64,000 nucleotides of DNA, taken from Ligustrum vulgare. Taxonomy: Eukaryota > Streptophyta > Magnoliopsida > Lamiales > Oleaceae. Shown one piece after another: positions 42,840 through 55,005 of this stretch. How positions within the stretch are numbered: the first letter of the stretch is position 1; each line of letters starts with the position of its first letter. The translations under genes and the position numbers were made by a program. Below the pieces are notes generated by a model. The model worked only from the letters and a program-made list of their open reading frames with translations. It had not been told where the DNA came from and made no database searches. Location: positions 11,631,501-11,695,500 of the forward strand of contig OY743190.1 of NCBI GenBank assembly GCA_963555705.1, in the 5' to 3' direction.

Positions 42840-43515
42840 TGTTGATCACAAAATCTAGTAGGACATTGGATCAATACTTCTCAGCTCCTCCCTCTTGACC
42901 ATGTGGATCTCCTACGCACTAGAACAACAATCAGCTTGCAAAGGGAGCCAATGTGGCTCCCATTTGCACTCCGATGCCTAAGTTAGTATTCATTTCAAGT
43001 AAATATAAATTGAGTGCAGGAAATATGAGTGTGTAAAAGAGATAAAATGGAGTGAAATTTTATATATTAAGTTTCTAACATTTTTCTTGGTGGCAAATGC
43101 GTTCTATTTATAGTTTAAATCATATTTTAAGATTGTGACACGTGTTAGACTTTACACGTGGCTTCACCCTAGCCGCTGATTAGGTTAACCATTTAATTGA
43201 TCATAATCATTGCATCCTACCATAGAGTTACAGCTGCTATCACATCTACGGTAAAGGTGATGTCCTATCAAGCTGCAACTTCTAGCCAAGTTCAGTCCTA
43301 CTGACACAATTGTTCAACTGTACCTCTGTGCCTAGTCCTATACCTCGGATGACATTACTTCAGAACAAGTAGTTCGGCCGGAAGTGGTTCGGTCCTTATA
43401 CTGCTTCGGCATCACAATAACTTGCAAGTTGGTGGGTCCATCTGGTAACTATTGGGTCCCACGTGGGCTTCTGTGCATGACGTGTCAAGTTTAAATTTTG
43501 GGCGTGGCCGTAACA
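42840..43515 (-). repeat. Gypsy element 2, 3' LTR
   Basis: On the minus strand TGTTACGGCCACGCCC to TTTTGTGATCAACA, 676 bases. It shares GGCATCGGAGTGCAAA, TTTGCAAGCTGATTGTT and the TATAAATAGA box with the LTRs of element 1. It is preceded by an AGGGACTAG polypurine tract on the minus strand. Confidence 0.88.
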
Positions 43516-44038
43516 CTAGTCCCTAAAGTTGGATGGGGTCATTCATGGGCATGTCGAACTTGATATAGGCGAGTTGGACTGTGTGTAAGGTTATAGAGAT
43601 GGTATAGTGGTTTTTCTCATTGGGTGGATCAAAGTTAAATGCATCCAGTGTGGTCCTCCTCATGAATCTGAGGCTACCCCAACACGGATCCTGTTGCAAT
43701 GTTCCAAAATTCTGGGTCTTCACTTGACGACAACAGTTCTTACATGTGGCATTTGGACCCTTGAACTTGTCCCTTTTTTAATTCAACTGTTACCAACACT
43801 CGCTTGTCTTCTTGGGGAAGCACCTTTACGGCTAATAAATAATTGACTTTAATTTCCAAGAAACACTTTATAGGAATGCACCATACCGCGCTTGAAATTT
43901 CCTCTACCATTTGAACGATCCCTTCCTTTCTGAATTCCCAACTTTTGGCGCTTCCCCTTACTCTTATTTTAAGACACGTGTATCATCCAGATTAGCCGTC
44001 CTGTTTTATGACGGAGGACCAGGATCACAGGGCCCATC

Positions 44039-45640
44039 TATAAGCCCTCTACTCTCCTCCATTCCTTCCTTCTACCGTCTCCAAAAGAAACTTTGTTAAG
44101 AACCCATTTGTGCAAGCCGACTCCTTAACTTCTTTTTCCAAAAGTTTTATTGGTGCTTATTGAGATTTTCTTCATCCACAAAAATTCTTCTTAATCACGA
44201 TTCTTGGCTAAGTTGCTTTTCACATTGGGATTCAAGGTTGCTGAATTTCATAATTCCTCCTCTTAGGTAATTTTTTCTTTTCCTTGTATGCTTGTTATTA
44301 GTATTCTTTGGATTCGATAGTGCTTGTTTGAGATATCTCTTTTCTTCTTGCATTTTTCTTTTTGGGAAAAATTTGGAAATTGGGAGAAATGGAAAGAGTG
44401 GAGAGGATGGGTTCACAGGAGTTAGTGGTAATGGCCATTCCTATCAGAGGTTTATGTCCTTTGTCCCTATTAGTTTTTAGTTCCCTTTTTTTAGAGAGCA
44501 AGTAAGGAGAAGGACTAGGAGATGTAGTAGCATAATATGTTTAGATGATTCTGACAGTGAAGAAGAAAAGAACCAAACCCTACATGGCTCATTTATCTAC
44601 TGAAGAGGAGGATTCATAGCGAGAACTTCGAAGTAAGCACGACAGAGATCGAAAAAGAGAAGAGACAACAGGTTCCTCATCTGGGCCACAAGATTTTGGT
44701 TTAGGTGTGAGGGCTCCGTTTAGTGCTCATAGAGAGGAGCTTGGACTGTCCGAGAAGGAGATCACCCACGTTGAGGGTTGGGTGGACTATGTAATAGGGT
44801 GTCGGGGTACCATGTAGACCCTGAACCTAACCCGAAATCTTGGGAAAGGAACGAAGTTGAGTCCGAGATTAGGGGGATCGATTTAATAGGCGCTCCTTCA
44901 AAGTTTAGACTACTGGAGGACATTAGGCTGGTGCACCCCACACCATCTTGCTGACCCTGCAGCCAACCGCCAGGCCAAGTGGCGACCTATTACGATGCCT
45001 TAACATGCGGGATGAGGCTTCCCTTACACCCCTTCTTTAGAGCCCTACTCTGGAGCTACAAATTATGTCCTTACCAACTGGTTCCGAACTTCTAGATGCA
45101 GGCAGTCAGTACTTGGTTGGTGTGGCAAGAAGTTAATCCGGACCACCCCATCTCCCTACACATAATCTACACCCTGTATATTTTAAAGAAGTCGGTTATG
45201 AGTGATAAGGATGTGAGATCAGAGATGAAGGACTGGTACTATCTATCTCCCCGAGGTACTCACCTACCCATCATCACTGGGCATCCAACTTCTATAAAAA
45301 ATTGGAGGAATCGGTGGTTCTGAGTCACTGGGAGTTGCAGAGCTCACCTATGGATCCTACTCCTGAGATCACCGTCCCCCGAACTCTTTCCTCTCTATGT
45401 GAGTTTTATTTTGTTTCCATTTACAGATGCTAGTGTACAGTTTAAAATATTTTTCCATTATTTTTAACGCGTATTTTCAATTTACCTCCTATTTCAGAAC
45501 AAATCTTCACATCCCTGCTTTCAGACGCAGATCTATCAGTAGTGAAGAAGTTGTTTAGCTTCCGAGTCACTTTCCAGTAGGTCATCCAACAAAATAAGCT
45601 CTTTGTAAAACACGGTTTTATGAGACCTATGAGTAAGTTA
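44039..45640 (+). pseudogene. Gypsy element 2 antisense spliced gene (Transposase_28-like), truncated
   Basis: TATAAG at 44039-44044. Leader intron 44267 (TTAG|GTAATT) to 44494 (TTTTTTTAG). Exon 2 44495-45398 holds LDDSDSEEEKNQ, YHVDPEPNPKSWERN, LPLHPFFRALLWSYKLCPYQ and DWYYLSPRGTHLPIITGHPT; donor CTAT|GTGAGT. Exon 3 45498-45632 (TSLLSDADLSVVKKLFSFRV, then QQNKLFVKHGFMRPM) is flanked by TTTCAG and GTAAGT and is 135 bases long, exactly as in element 1. The downstream coiled-coil part present in element 1 is missing here. Stops in exon 2, including an in-frame TGA after RNRWF (about 45321) at the same place as in element 1, break the frame. Function unknown. Confidence 0.7.
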
Positions 45641-45803
45641 ACTTCTCCGCTTTGACTTTTACTTTTGGTTTAGCTTTCTATGACTAACCTTCTTCTCCCC
45701 TTTGCCCAGTAAGTTTGCTTTGCATGAATTTTATAAGGAAACCCTTCATTATATTATTTTTCTTAGAGCCAGACTAGGACGTTACAAAATAAGGGAATTC
45801 CAT

Positions 45804-46651
45804 TTATTGAAAATAGCGACGAATGTGATCTATGTTCCAAGGGTTGGGCAAGGGTATTCCAGATAGATCTTCTATCCTGTAAGTCCCTGGTATCACATCG
45901 ACAATGACTTTGTATGGCTCCTCCCAATTAGGACCCAGAGTCCCTACTCCTGGTTCTTTGGTTAAAGGGAGGACCAGATCTTCGACCCTGAAGAACCTCT
46001 TTTTTACTTTCTTATTATAATAGCAAGCCATCTTCTCTTGGTAGCGATTTAGCAAAACCTGCGATTCATTCCTTCTTTCTAGGAGGAAATATAGATATGC
46101 CCTATGCGCCTCCTCATTTGCTGCTCCATCGTAGTGAATATGGCGAGGGGAGGGCACTCCGATCTCTACTGGGCACACTGCTTCAGATCCATAAGCCATT
46201 GAGAAAGGAGTCTCTCCAGTCATAGTGTGAGATGTAGTCCGAAGCGCCCATAAGACTTGGGGGAGTTCATCAACCCAAGCACCCTTCCTTGGTTCTAGTT
46301 TCCTTTTCAAGGTGTTCTTGATGGTCTTATTGACTGTCTTGACCTGACCATTCTCTTAAATAATTTGCAGATTCCCAGATCATCACATAACTCATCTACC
46401 TTCCTATTTTTAAATTGCTTCACATTGTTAGTTACCAATGAATTCGGAACGCCGAACCTACAGATAACGTTCTTCCAAATGAACTTGGAGGTGTTGGCTT
46501 TGGTGATTTTTATCAAGGGTTCTGCTTCGACCCACTTAGTGAAATAATCTACTGTAACGATTGCAAAGAAATTATTGCCACTTCCTCGGGGCATGGGACC
46601 AATAATGTCAATTCCCCACTTTACAAAAGGCCAGGGGCTGGTAACCACCAT
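45804..46651 (-). pseudogene. Gypsy element 2 integrase
   Basis: Catalytic core WGIDIIGPMPRGSGNNFFAI and NSLVTNNVKQFKNRK, where the second catalytic Asp position reads TNN instead of SDN. Then a frame change near 46307, followed by ELPQVLWALRTTSHT, SMAYGSEAVCPVEI, FRVEDLVLPL and IRRYFQ at the end. The zinc-binding region upstream (46.65-46.83) is shifted. The Asp loss and the frameshift make it inactive. Confidence 0.85.
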
Positions 46652-46830
46652 CAGCTTGTGGTGTGGCTGGTGCAGGATGGCAGCGTGTCGCTAACATTCA
46701 TCACACTTGCGGACAAATTCATGAGCGTCCTTCCGCATGGTGGGCCAAAAGAACCCCTGGTTCAAGGCTTTTATTGCCAGAGATAATGCCCCGGCATGAT
46801 TGCCGCAGGTGCCCTCATGAATTTCCATCA

Positions 46831-47478
46831 TTATGTATTTTTTGTCCGCCAGACTGACACATCGTAACAGAGGGGCGGTGTAGCTTCTTTTATAGAGTAC
46901 CTCGTCGCGAAGGATGAAGTTGGCCGTATACCTCTAGAATATCGAGCTTCTTTTGGCTCACCCGGTAGAATTTGATATTTCAAATACACAATAATGGGAG
47001 TCATCCAGGAATTCTCTTCCACTACTGTGCATATCTCCACTCCTAATTCAATGGAGGAGACCGGAAAATGTTCGATAGGTACCATGCCGAGGAGCTCAGT
47101 GTCTTTGCCGATTTCCAATTTAGATAGGGCATCCGCGTTGGATTTTTTAGTCCTGGGAATATGGATCAGCACGAATCTTTCAAAATGGCCTGCCAAATCT
47201 TTTACTTTCTCCAAGTATGCGATCATCGCAGGTTCCTTAGGGGAGAAATGCCTACTGACCTGGCTTACAACAAGCTGAGAATCTCTATTGGCTATCAATG
47301 ACTTGATTTCCAAAGATTTTGCTAACCTCAACCCAGCTAGGAGTGCCTCATATTCCGTCGCATTGTTTGACGGCTTAAATCCGAATCGGATCGCACCGTG
47401 CAACTTATGTCCTTTTGGGCTTATAAGTATTATTCATGCACCTGACCTTCCTTCAGTGGAAGACCCATCAAAGAATAG
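46831..47478 (-). pseudogene. Gypsy element 2 second RNase H and linker
   Basis: The open frame reads AIRFGFKPSNNATEYEALLA, GLRLAKSLEIKSL, RDSQLVVSQVS, FVLIHIPRTKKSNADALSKL, the additional RNase H of Tat elements. The catalytic start (D.S...GAG) lies just upstream in the adjoining frame. It then leads into the integrase linker (EHFPVSSIELG). Confidence 0.82.
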
Positions 47479-48900
47479 TCACCACTCATGAGTGCTTTCC
47501 ATGTTCTCTGTCATCTCCACCTCGGGCAGGTGTGTAAACTCTGCTATGAAATCCGCCAAAGCTTGGCCCTTAACTACAGTCCGGAGCGCATATTGCAAGT
47601 CGTATTGGCTAATTTCAATGGCCCATTTTTTCAGTCTTCCGGACACGTCTGGTTTCTGTAGGGCTTTCCTCATGGGAAAATTTGTAAGTGCTCGGATCTA
47701 ATGTGATTGAAAATAAGGGTGGAGTTTATTGGCAGCTATGACTAAGGCCAAAGCGAGCTTCTCCATGTCAGGGTATCGCGTTTCAGCGTCTATCATGACT
47801 TTACTGACATAATATAGTGGAAGTTGATTCCCATTCTCCTTTCTAACTAAGGTAGAGCTAACAGCTTCTTTGGAGACTGCTAAATGAAGGAGAAGTGGTT
47901 CGTCGTCCTTTGGTTTTGATAACAGTGTGGGCCCATCCCAAAATCTCCTTTAATTCAGTGAAAGGTTTTTCGCACTCATGTGTCCATTGAAACATTTTTC
48001 CTCCTTTCAAGACCTTAAATAAAGGTAAGCACTTATCTGTAGATTTTGAGATGAATCGGCTCAAAGCAGCGATCCTCCCAGTCAGACTTTGTACTTCTTT
48101 GGGACTGCGGGCACATGCCGAGCAAGGCCTTGATTTTATCTGGATTGGCCTCGATTCCTCTGTTGTTCACCATAAAACCAAGAAACTTTCCCGATGCTAC
48201 CCCAAAGGCACATTTTATTGGGTTGAGCTTCATTTGGTACTTTCTTAGTATATTAAAGTTCTCCCATAAATGATGGACATGTTCAGAGGCGATCATGCTT
48301 TTTACCAGCATGTCATCCACATATACTTCCATTGTGTTTCCGAATTGCTTTGAAGACATCCGATTCACTAACTGCTAGTAAGTAGCTCCGGCATTTTTCA
48401 ACCCGAAGGGCATAGCCCTGTAATAGTAAAGTCCTCTATCAGTGATAAAAGATGTGTGCTCTTCATCGGACCTGTGCATGGGGATCTGGTTGTATCCAGA
48501 ATAAGCGTCCATAAAGCTCAACATTCTGTGGCCCGCCGTGGAATCAACTAGCTGGTCGATATGGGGAAAAGGAAAGCTATCTTTAGGACATGCCTGATTT
48601 AAGTTCGAGAAATGATATGCTCTGTTTGGGGACCAATACAGGGTTGGACACCCACTTCGGATAACTAGATTCCCTAATGAAGTCGTTTTTCAGTAGCTTT
48701 GACACCTCTTCTTTCAAGGCCTCATATTTTCCTGGACTCATAGGTCTCCTTTTCTGTCTGTGTCCGGGGTGACTCGGGTCAAGTTGGAGCCTGTGGCAGG
48801 CTACCTGGGGGTCTATCCCCACCATGTCGCTGTGTTTTCAGATCCCTTTTGAACTCGTCCGTAGAGTTCTGTCCGATCCGTAACTCCTTCATAGGTCTGT
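47479..48900 (-). pseudogene. Gypsy element 2 reverse transcriptase and RNase H
   Basis: RT: KYEALKEEVSKLLKNDFI, RESSYPKWVSN (48825-48583), then in other frames SYSGYNQIPMHRSDEEHT and FGLKNAGATY (about 48560-48370), then GNTMEVYVDDMLVKS (near 48320) with the Asp pair intact. Connection: GIEANPDKIKALLGMCPQS. RNase H: KCLPLFKVLKGGKMFQWTH, then 47673-47479 with KPDVSGRLKKWAIEISQYDL and KGQALADFIAEFTH. At least four frame breaks. Confidence 0.83.
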
Positions 48901-49620
48901 CGGATCTACGGAGAAGCATTCCAGTTTTTCGGCCAGGGCTGTGCAACAATCCACATCTGTCATCCTAGGATCCAAATCAATTAAGTCTTCTTCATCTTTC
49001 ATGGTGATGTCCACATCCCTAACAGGCTCTGCGTCCAATTTTTCAGGATTTGTAATAGCCTCAGCCATTGCTACGTCGCTGATCATATTAACAGTTCGAT
49101 CCTGGAACTTTTGGATAGCATTCGTGTAGGACGATCCCGACTCGATTTGGCTTCCTCTGACAGTAGCTATCCCATTTTCTATTGGGAATTTCATGCAGAT
49201 ATATTTTGTGTGGGTGGCAGCCCCTAGGTTGATAAGGCCGGGTCTTCCGATCGAACCATGATACGAGGAAGTCTTATCTATAATCAAAAATTCCATTAGG
49301 ATCCTAGAAACTATTGGTGTCTACCCCCACCTTGGTCATAAGGATTATGAATCCTCTTGGGATAATACTATCCACAGTGAAGCTATATATGGGGTCCGAG
49401 GCGGGGATTCAGGGGGTGCTAATCCCCATCTCATCATAAGTTACCCCATAAATCGCATATATCGAGGTGTCGTTGTCTACGAGCATTCGGGACAACCAAT
49501 TTCTGGCTACTACCATCCATATTATTAACGCATCATTGTGCGGAAAATGCACTCAAATCACATCGTCCAGGGTGAACATGAATGGCTCAGTCCTTGAAGT
49601 TCCAACGGGATGCGAATTTA
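48889..49620 (-). pseudogene. Gypsy element 2 protease remnant and linker
   Basis: The minus strand from about 49560 reads LIIWMVVARNWLSRMLVDND, then YDEMG, similar to the Tat protease region R.LVDGGSS...; the catalytic D-(S/T/G)-G triad has become DND. The linker 49296-48889 (SYHGSIGRPGLINLGAATHT, KYICMKFP, DPRMTDVDCC) shows what element 1 lost in its deletion at about 27650. Confidence 0.72.
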
Positions 49621-49629
49621 TGTGATAAT

Positions 49630-51599
49630 TCACATTAACGGGCTCTTTGGTGGATCATTTGGAGGATGAGGCAATTCTCTAACATTCTTATCATGCATTA
49701 GAGGTTTGTTCCGATCCCAACTTCGCTCTCTCTGGAAATTTTCATTCCTTCTTCTTGGAGGATTCTTCTCGGGGTCCTTTCGACCAGTTCGGTTGAATTT
49801 TTTATCGTTCGACTTGTTTGGCATACCCCTGTTCATGGAAAAGTTACCTCCCTTTCTTTCATGGGCCTTCTGATCGGCCAATGCCTGAATCTCTCTGCAC
49901 TCCTCCGTCGCATTCCATAATACCTATGATAAGCGCAGTATGATCTAGTCATTGGCTGCTTGCCACCTCGACTTCTACCTGTTCCTTCTGGAGCGATTTT
50001 GGGATCCACCAGAGGCAGGGCTATGTGCAGGTTGGGAATGGCATCAGTGATTTCAGCCTCTTAACTAGATCCAGTCCCTGGAAATGGGTGTGCGCCACTT
50101 CCTCGTCGATTTTCGAAATGGTTTTTACTACCTCCGACCCTTGGGTTGGCTCCGAACTGAGGTCCTGTATTGTATCTTTCTTGAGGGTGGTTATCTCTGG
50201 CCCTCGCTATTTCTTATGAGACAATTTCCTCCTTCATCAGATCTACAAGGGCGTTGTAATCCCTAGGTTTTCTGGTTCAAACATCCCTCTAAAACATGCT
50301 GGTCATGTCCAAACCTCCTTTTAGAGCGGAAAATATTTCTGCTTATGTGATGTTCTCATAGTTGTGCATTTCTTCCGTGAACCAGGCTAAATAGCCTTTC
50401 AAAGATTCGTCCCTCCCCTTCCTTAGATCTTGAAGGCGTTGGAGTGAAAGTTGACCTGGCCTGGAGGAGACGAAACCATTTTTAAAGGTTGTCTTTAAGT
50501 CTCTCCAATTGTGGATACTGCCAGGAGGAAGTTTCTTGTACCACCGTATGGCACTCCCCTCAGGTGTTAAGGTGAAGGCCTTACATTTTAACGCAGGAGT
50601 GGCTCTAGCTATTTCCATACTGGCGAAGTAGTTCAGTAGGTGATCATTAGGGTCACCTCTCCCGAAGTAGTTATCTCCGGCATTTCAAAGTCGGTAGGTA
50701 CTGGGCACCTTCGAATGCCTTCAATGAAAGGACTTACTTCCTCGTCATCGTCCAGTTCATACGACGGAAATTCATTGCTTTCTTCATGGTCAGATTTGAT
50801 CACGCCATGGTGTTTACCATAAGGTCATTGGGGCTGGCTCCACCTCCGAGGCGAGAAAGTCTGGCCGTAATTAGGCCTTTGATGGTTCGGTGAACCCCCT
50901 TTGTTTCGGGAGTAAACCTCTTCGGCTCTTCTCTCCAACCTATTTTTAGGCTCATAGTTCGGTGGGTGCCATTCCGCTGTCCCCATATCATACCTATTTC
51001 TATGCATATGAACTTGCGAAAGGGCTTCATCAGCCCTTCGCTCATGCCTATTCCTAGGCATTTGTGTCTGATGCCGAGCTTGTTTAGCTCTACTTTCTCT
51101 CTTACCTCTATATACTCCCCCTATGTGGCTAAAGACACTACCGGATCTTGAGGGGGAAGCTTCTTCATGGTATTCAGGCGGTGGGCCAAGTTCTTCTAGT
51201 TTTGCATACACTGGGTTCTCTTCACCGCGGGGAACAGAATCCACCTCGACATACATTTGTGGTTTGCTATAATAGTATGATGCATTGCCAGCATCAGAGG
51301 GTGAATAATACGGCTGCGAGTAGTGCGGTGGTACCATTGGTTCATTTAACACATATCCCCTTGCCATATAGGCGTTCATGGTGGCAGTTTGCTCAATTTG
51401 TTTCTTCTGCATTTCTAGCATTTGGGCAACCATGCGCGCATATCTCGTAGCATGCACAGGTTTCGGTGTCAGGGAGAAGGATTAGGTTATGGGTTCCCCT
51501 CATCGAAAACCCTATGTGGACCTGCTTGAAGTGCCTTCCTGCCTCCATACTGTCCTTCTCTACTCCTTCGAGGGTTTACATCACCATCGCTCCCGCTCA
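49630..51599 (-). pseudogene. Gypsy element 2 gag
   Basis: Starts MSGSDGDVNPRRSREGQ at 51599. An open part 51457-50825 includes MLEMQKKQIEQTATMNAYMA, where element 1 has stops. The gag domain is at 50700-50343 (TPALKCKAFTLTPEGSAIRW, WRDLKTTFKNGFVSSRPGQL). A zinc-knuckle-like YCAYHRYYG, followed after a one-base shift by ATEECREIQAL, lies near 49915-49880. Stops and shifts prevent a full-length product. Confidence 0.83.
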
Positions 51600-51696
51600 T
51601 TGTTGCAATGAGTCAATAGTTACCCCTTTTCAAAGTCGACAATGTGACGCCCAAAATTCTCAAACTTTTCCAAGAATAATGCTTTGATATCACGCT

Positions 51697-53824
51697 TGTG
51701 ACGACCCCAAAACCCTCCATTTAAATAATATCACTTAATCAAATAACTTGGCAAAATTTAAAAATCTTTGTGCGCAGAAGCTTCAGGTATCAACATTGGT
51801 GTCGACACAAAACTGATTGAGGCTGCATAGTTGAGTTGGTGTCGACACCAGTAAAGATGGTGTCAACACCAACACTATTTCTGAGATAAAACAGTTTGGT
51901 GTTGAAATAACGCTTTAAACGTATATTTGACAAAAACATAAAGCAACACATGTATAGATTCTTAAAAATCTCTTACAACCAAGTTTTAGGAAGAGGTTAC
52001 AAAATTACCCCAACCTTCTTCTTCCCTATTTTAAAACAAAAACTAACTCTTGACTTCAAACTTCTTTGTCAGGGAAATCATCGGACTATTCCATAGAAGT
52101 TCACATAGAAGTGCGACCACAGAAATTGTGAGAGACTAGGGAAGTCGCGATACGTCTGTCACGTATAGGTCCTCGTCACATACATATAACACTATTCATC
52201 GATCGACAAAATCCACTCCTGAGAGATGACTTCCAAGTGATTAAAGTGCAGCATCTACAAATTTGAAAACATGAAAAACATAAATTGATAATTCAATGAG
52301 TAATTCTATACACATGTAACTATTTTCAAAGATTTATGATTTCAGGGCCCGATTATAGATTATCTCATCTACCCCAAAGCGCTTAATAATTTACACCACA
52401 CAGATATCGATAAATGGCCATAATTATAAATATGTTACTCGGGATTCCATATCTCTTAGGGCTTCTACATCCCTGTCATCTTTCACCATGTTCAACTCCA
52501 ACATGGATTTTAGATCACCATGTCGTTTCTCACAACCCTCGAAGTTGTGAGGTGCTCCCGACATCATCAACATCGATATCACAACATCAGATTGATTACC
52601 GAGGGGCTAGAGTTCAAATCTATAATCACTACTTGAAAAATGCTTCTTTTCTTGAATAATATCATATTCAATATCATCATCATTATGCATCGAAAGCATT
52701 TCATCAAATATCAACTTGCACATAATGTAACATGTAAAGGGTGTATCGAATATTCACTGTTTTGATGATGATTACTATCTATCAACCTGGAATTTCATCA
52801 AATAACTTTATATCATGATCAAAAATAAAAATAAAGGGGGTGTCTACATAGGTGTCGACACCATGTTCATCATTCTTCGTTTGGTGTCGACACCAAATCT
52901 CCAGGTGTCGACACCAAGCGTAGTTTCAGAAACTGGAACTTGATTTCTTTGATTCTTTTGATCTCTAATCAACATACTTTGATAACTACCTTTGAGAAAA
53001 AAATTTGGGAGATCAAAAGAATGGTTTAAACGGATTTGAATCATTACTTTGACAAGAATCCAATACCTAGGTTTTTTGGAAGATTGGAAGATAACTCAGC
53101 AGCGTTTGATCTGATTTCTTTTTAATTATGAGTTTCTGATTTCAAAAAATCAGGTATTTATAAGGTAATATAGGTGCAGGGAAGGAAGGAAGTCACGGTT
53201 GTATTGGATTGGGACCTTCCTTCACCATTAAGGAGTAATGATTGTCAAGCATGAGGTGTCCTTCCTTTACCATGCAAGATGGGACCTTCCTTCACCATTA
53301 AGGAGTAATGATTGTCAAGCATGAGGTGTCCTTCCTTTACCATGCAAGATGGAGGTGTAAGCTGTAGATAAAAGATGACTCTTGTGCTAAAAAGGTGGGG
53401 TGGAAGCTTAAGACTAGCTCCTTGGCGCAAATTTCCAGTTTCTTCCAGTTTCAATGGTTGTTTTAAAACATAGTTTTGGGATAGCAACCGAAATCCAAAT
53501 TGAGTGTTTTGGTATCATTTCAAAGTACTCATATAGTACTTTCATATAAAATTTTCCTCACAGAATTCGGATAACGGAATAGGAAGTTATAGCGTTCCAA
53601 AGATGGCCCCTTGAAACTGTCTTTTCGAGTCGTGCGATTGAGCAGCCAACTTTGGAAAATTTCTGAGGATTGTACAGTAGTCAAAACAACAAACAGATTT
53701 CAGATTCTTGAAGTTCACTTCGAGTACTTATCCGTACATATAAGATATGCATTTATCCGAGGTCGGAAGAGGTTAAACGAATTTCCTAAAGATAGACATT
53801 AAATCACCATTTTTATTTCTAACA
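51697..53824 (-). repeat. 2.1 kb LTR of another gypsy family
   Basis: On the minus strand it runs from TGTTAGAAATAAAAATGG (53824) to GGGGTCGTCACA (51697), and a decayed Met-type primer site TGATATCAAAGC follows at 51692-51681. It contains six copies or near copies of the palindrome GGTGTCGACACC (51798, 51838, 51859, 52851, 52883, 52904) and an exact 70-base tandem duplication (53211-53350). Only one LTR is present. The interior after the primer site changes within about 90 bases into Tat-type gag. Confidence 0.6.
53211..53350. repeat. Exact 70-base tandem duplication
   Basis: GGGACCTTCCTTCACCATTA...CATGCAAGAT at 53211-53280 is repeated without a visible difference at 53281-53350. Confidence 0.97.
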
Positions 53825-54848
53825 TAGGTTTCGTGTCCTTTTCTAATTCCCTATAAATTTAACTAAAAGTCCTAAATATAATTGTTGACGGTTGAAATAT
53901 AAATATTCCACATCATCCAGGAAATAGGTGAGTGACAATTATGCAAAATGAAAGTGTACATGAAAGAAGTGAACTCCAGTTCGGAATAGCCGGCCTGGAC
54001 TTCATGTATGATATAGTGTATTTATATTGGGCTTTAAATAGCCAAAAATGTCCCCCCCCCACCCCTCTATTCTGAACCATCTTCTCTTATATTTATAGGA
54101 AAAATGGATGAGCTGGCTTATTACAATACCTGACTGCCTGACATTACGACATAACTAAACTATTGAACTTTTACATAGTATAAGATAGTTGACTTTAATA
54201 TGTTCTAACTAACTTCACGTCCGAATAACTATTTCAACTGTCATGTAATTAAGTATTTGTGGTCTTGTTGTGTCTTCATAAGTCACATTCCTACCTGACT
54301 CTTCCATCTCGAAGTGACCCAGTCCGACCTGACTTTTCCTTCTCGGAGTGACCCTGTCCAACCCGACTCTTCCATCTCAGGAGAACATAGTTAGATTTCA
54401 TTCTTTACCTCTGATTACGATAAAAGTATATTCCGACCTGACACGTCCAGGTCGGAGTGGAGGTTGGGATCTTGATGTTTCTTCAGAAGATGACCTGGTT
54501 TATGTTCGACTTGGCTGTATCAGTTCAGACATCCTTCTGCTTTCACTAGTCTGGATTTCTCAAACAAGAAACTTCATCGTTTCTACAGCTAGGTAGGATT
54601 TCCTATTAACAATTTCCCCTAGGAATAGAGCTGAAATAATTTCAGGCCTACTTCTACAATAGATCACATTCCTTCCTTGTATTAATACTTGTGCTAACTG
54701 GGGCGGCGTCTATACCATGTGTAAAATCATTCTTGGCCGTTGATCTGACTGCGTTAGTGTGATATAGGTCATTCTAGCTGTCAATTCTCTTTAACCTAGG
54801 CGATTTAGGTGGTCTCTTCAAATTCTGTACTTAGAAATAAACTCTATC
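53825..54848. other. Non-coding 3' part of gypsy element 3, boundaries unclear
   Basis: It includes a minus-strand purine run (complement of CCCCCCCCCCACCCC at about 54052-54066), possibly the polypurine tract, and TGTTGACGG at 53883, which could be an LTR end on the plus strand. A 34-base tandem repeat lies at about 54295-54380 (CCTGACTCTTCCATCTC units), and a perfect 8-base-arm hairpin CCGACCTG/CAGGTCGG at 54433-54455. LTR limits could not be proven. Confidence 0.4.
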
Positions 54849-54856
54849 TATATAAG
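54849..54856 (+). promoter_or_regulatory. TATA box of the element 3 antisense gene
   Basis: TATATAAG, 150 bases before the start codon at 55006, followed by a pyrimidine-rich leader. Confidence 0.5.
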
Positions 54857-55005
54857 GGGGAATTCACTTTTTTACCACATTCCCAACCGTTCTCAGAAAA
54901 ACCTCCCGTCTCTCTTCCGATCTACACATAAGATCGCACAGTGGGATTTCATCACATGTTGTGACCCTAAGCTCGTGATTTCAGGTATTCCTTTCTAGTA
55001 TAGCC

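Larger units (their letters stand above)
42840..51600 (-). mobile_element. Second Ty3/gypsy Tat-type element, 5' LTR missing
   Basis: On the minus strand: gag (51599-49630), protease remnant (about 49560-49250), linker, RT (48825-48033), RNase H (48064-47479), second RNase H (47403-46831), integrase (46651-45804), then an opposite-strand spliced gene (44.04-45.64, plus) and the 3' LTR (43515-42840). It is diverged from the element at 24.7-36.7 kb but shares order, LTR end and primer-side features. Instead of its own 5' LTR, the gag leader abuts the LTR of another family at 51697. Frameshifts and stops occur in several domains. Confidence 0.88.
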
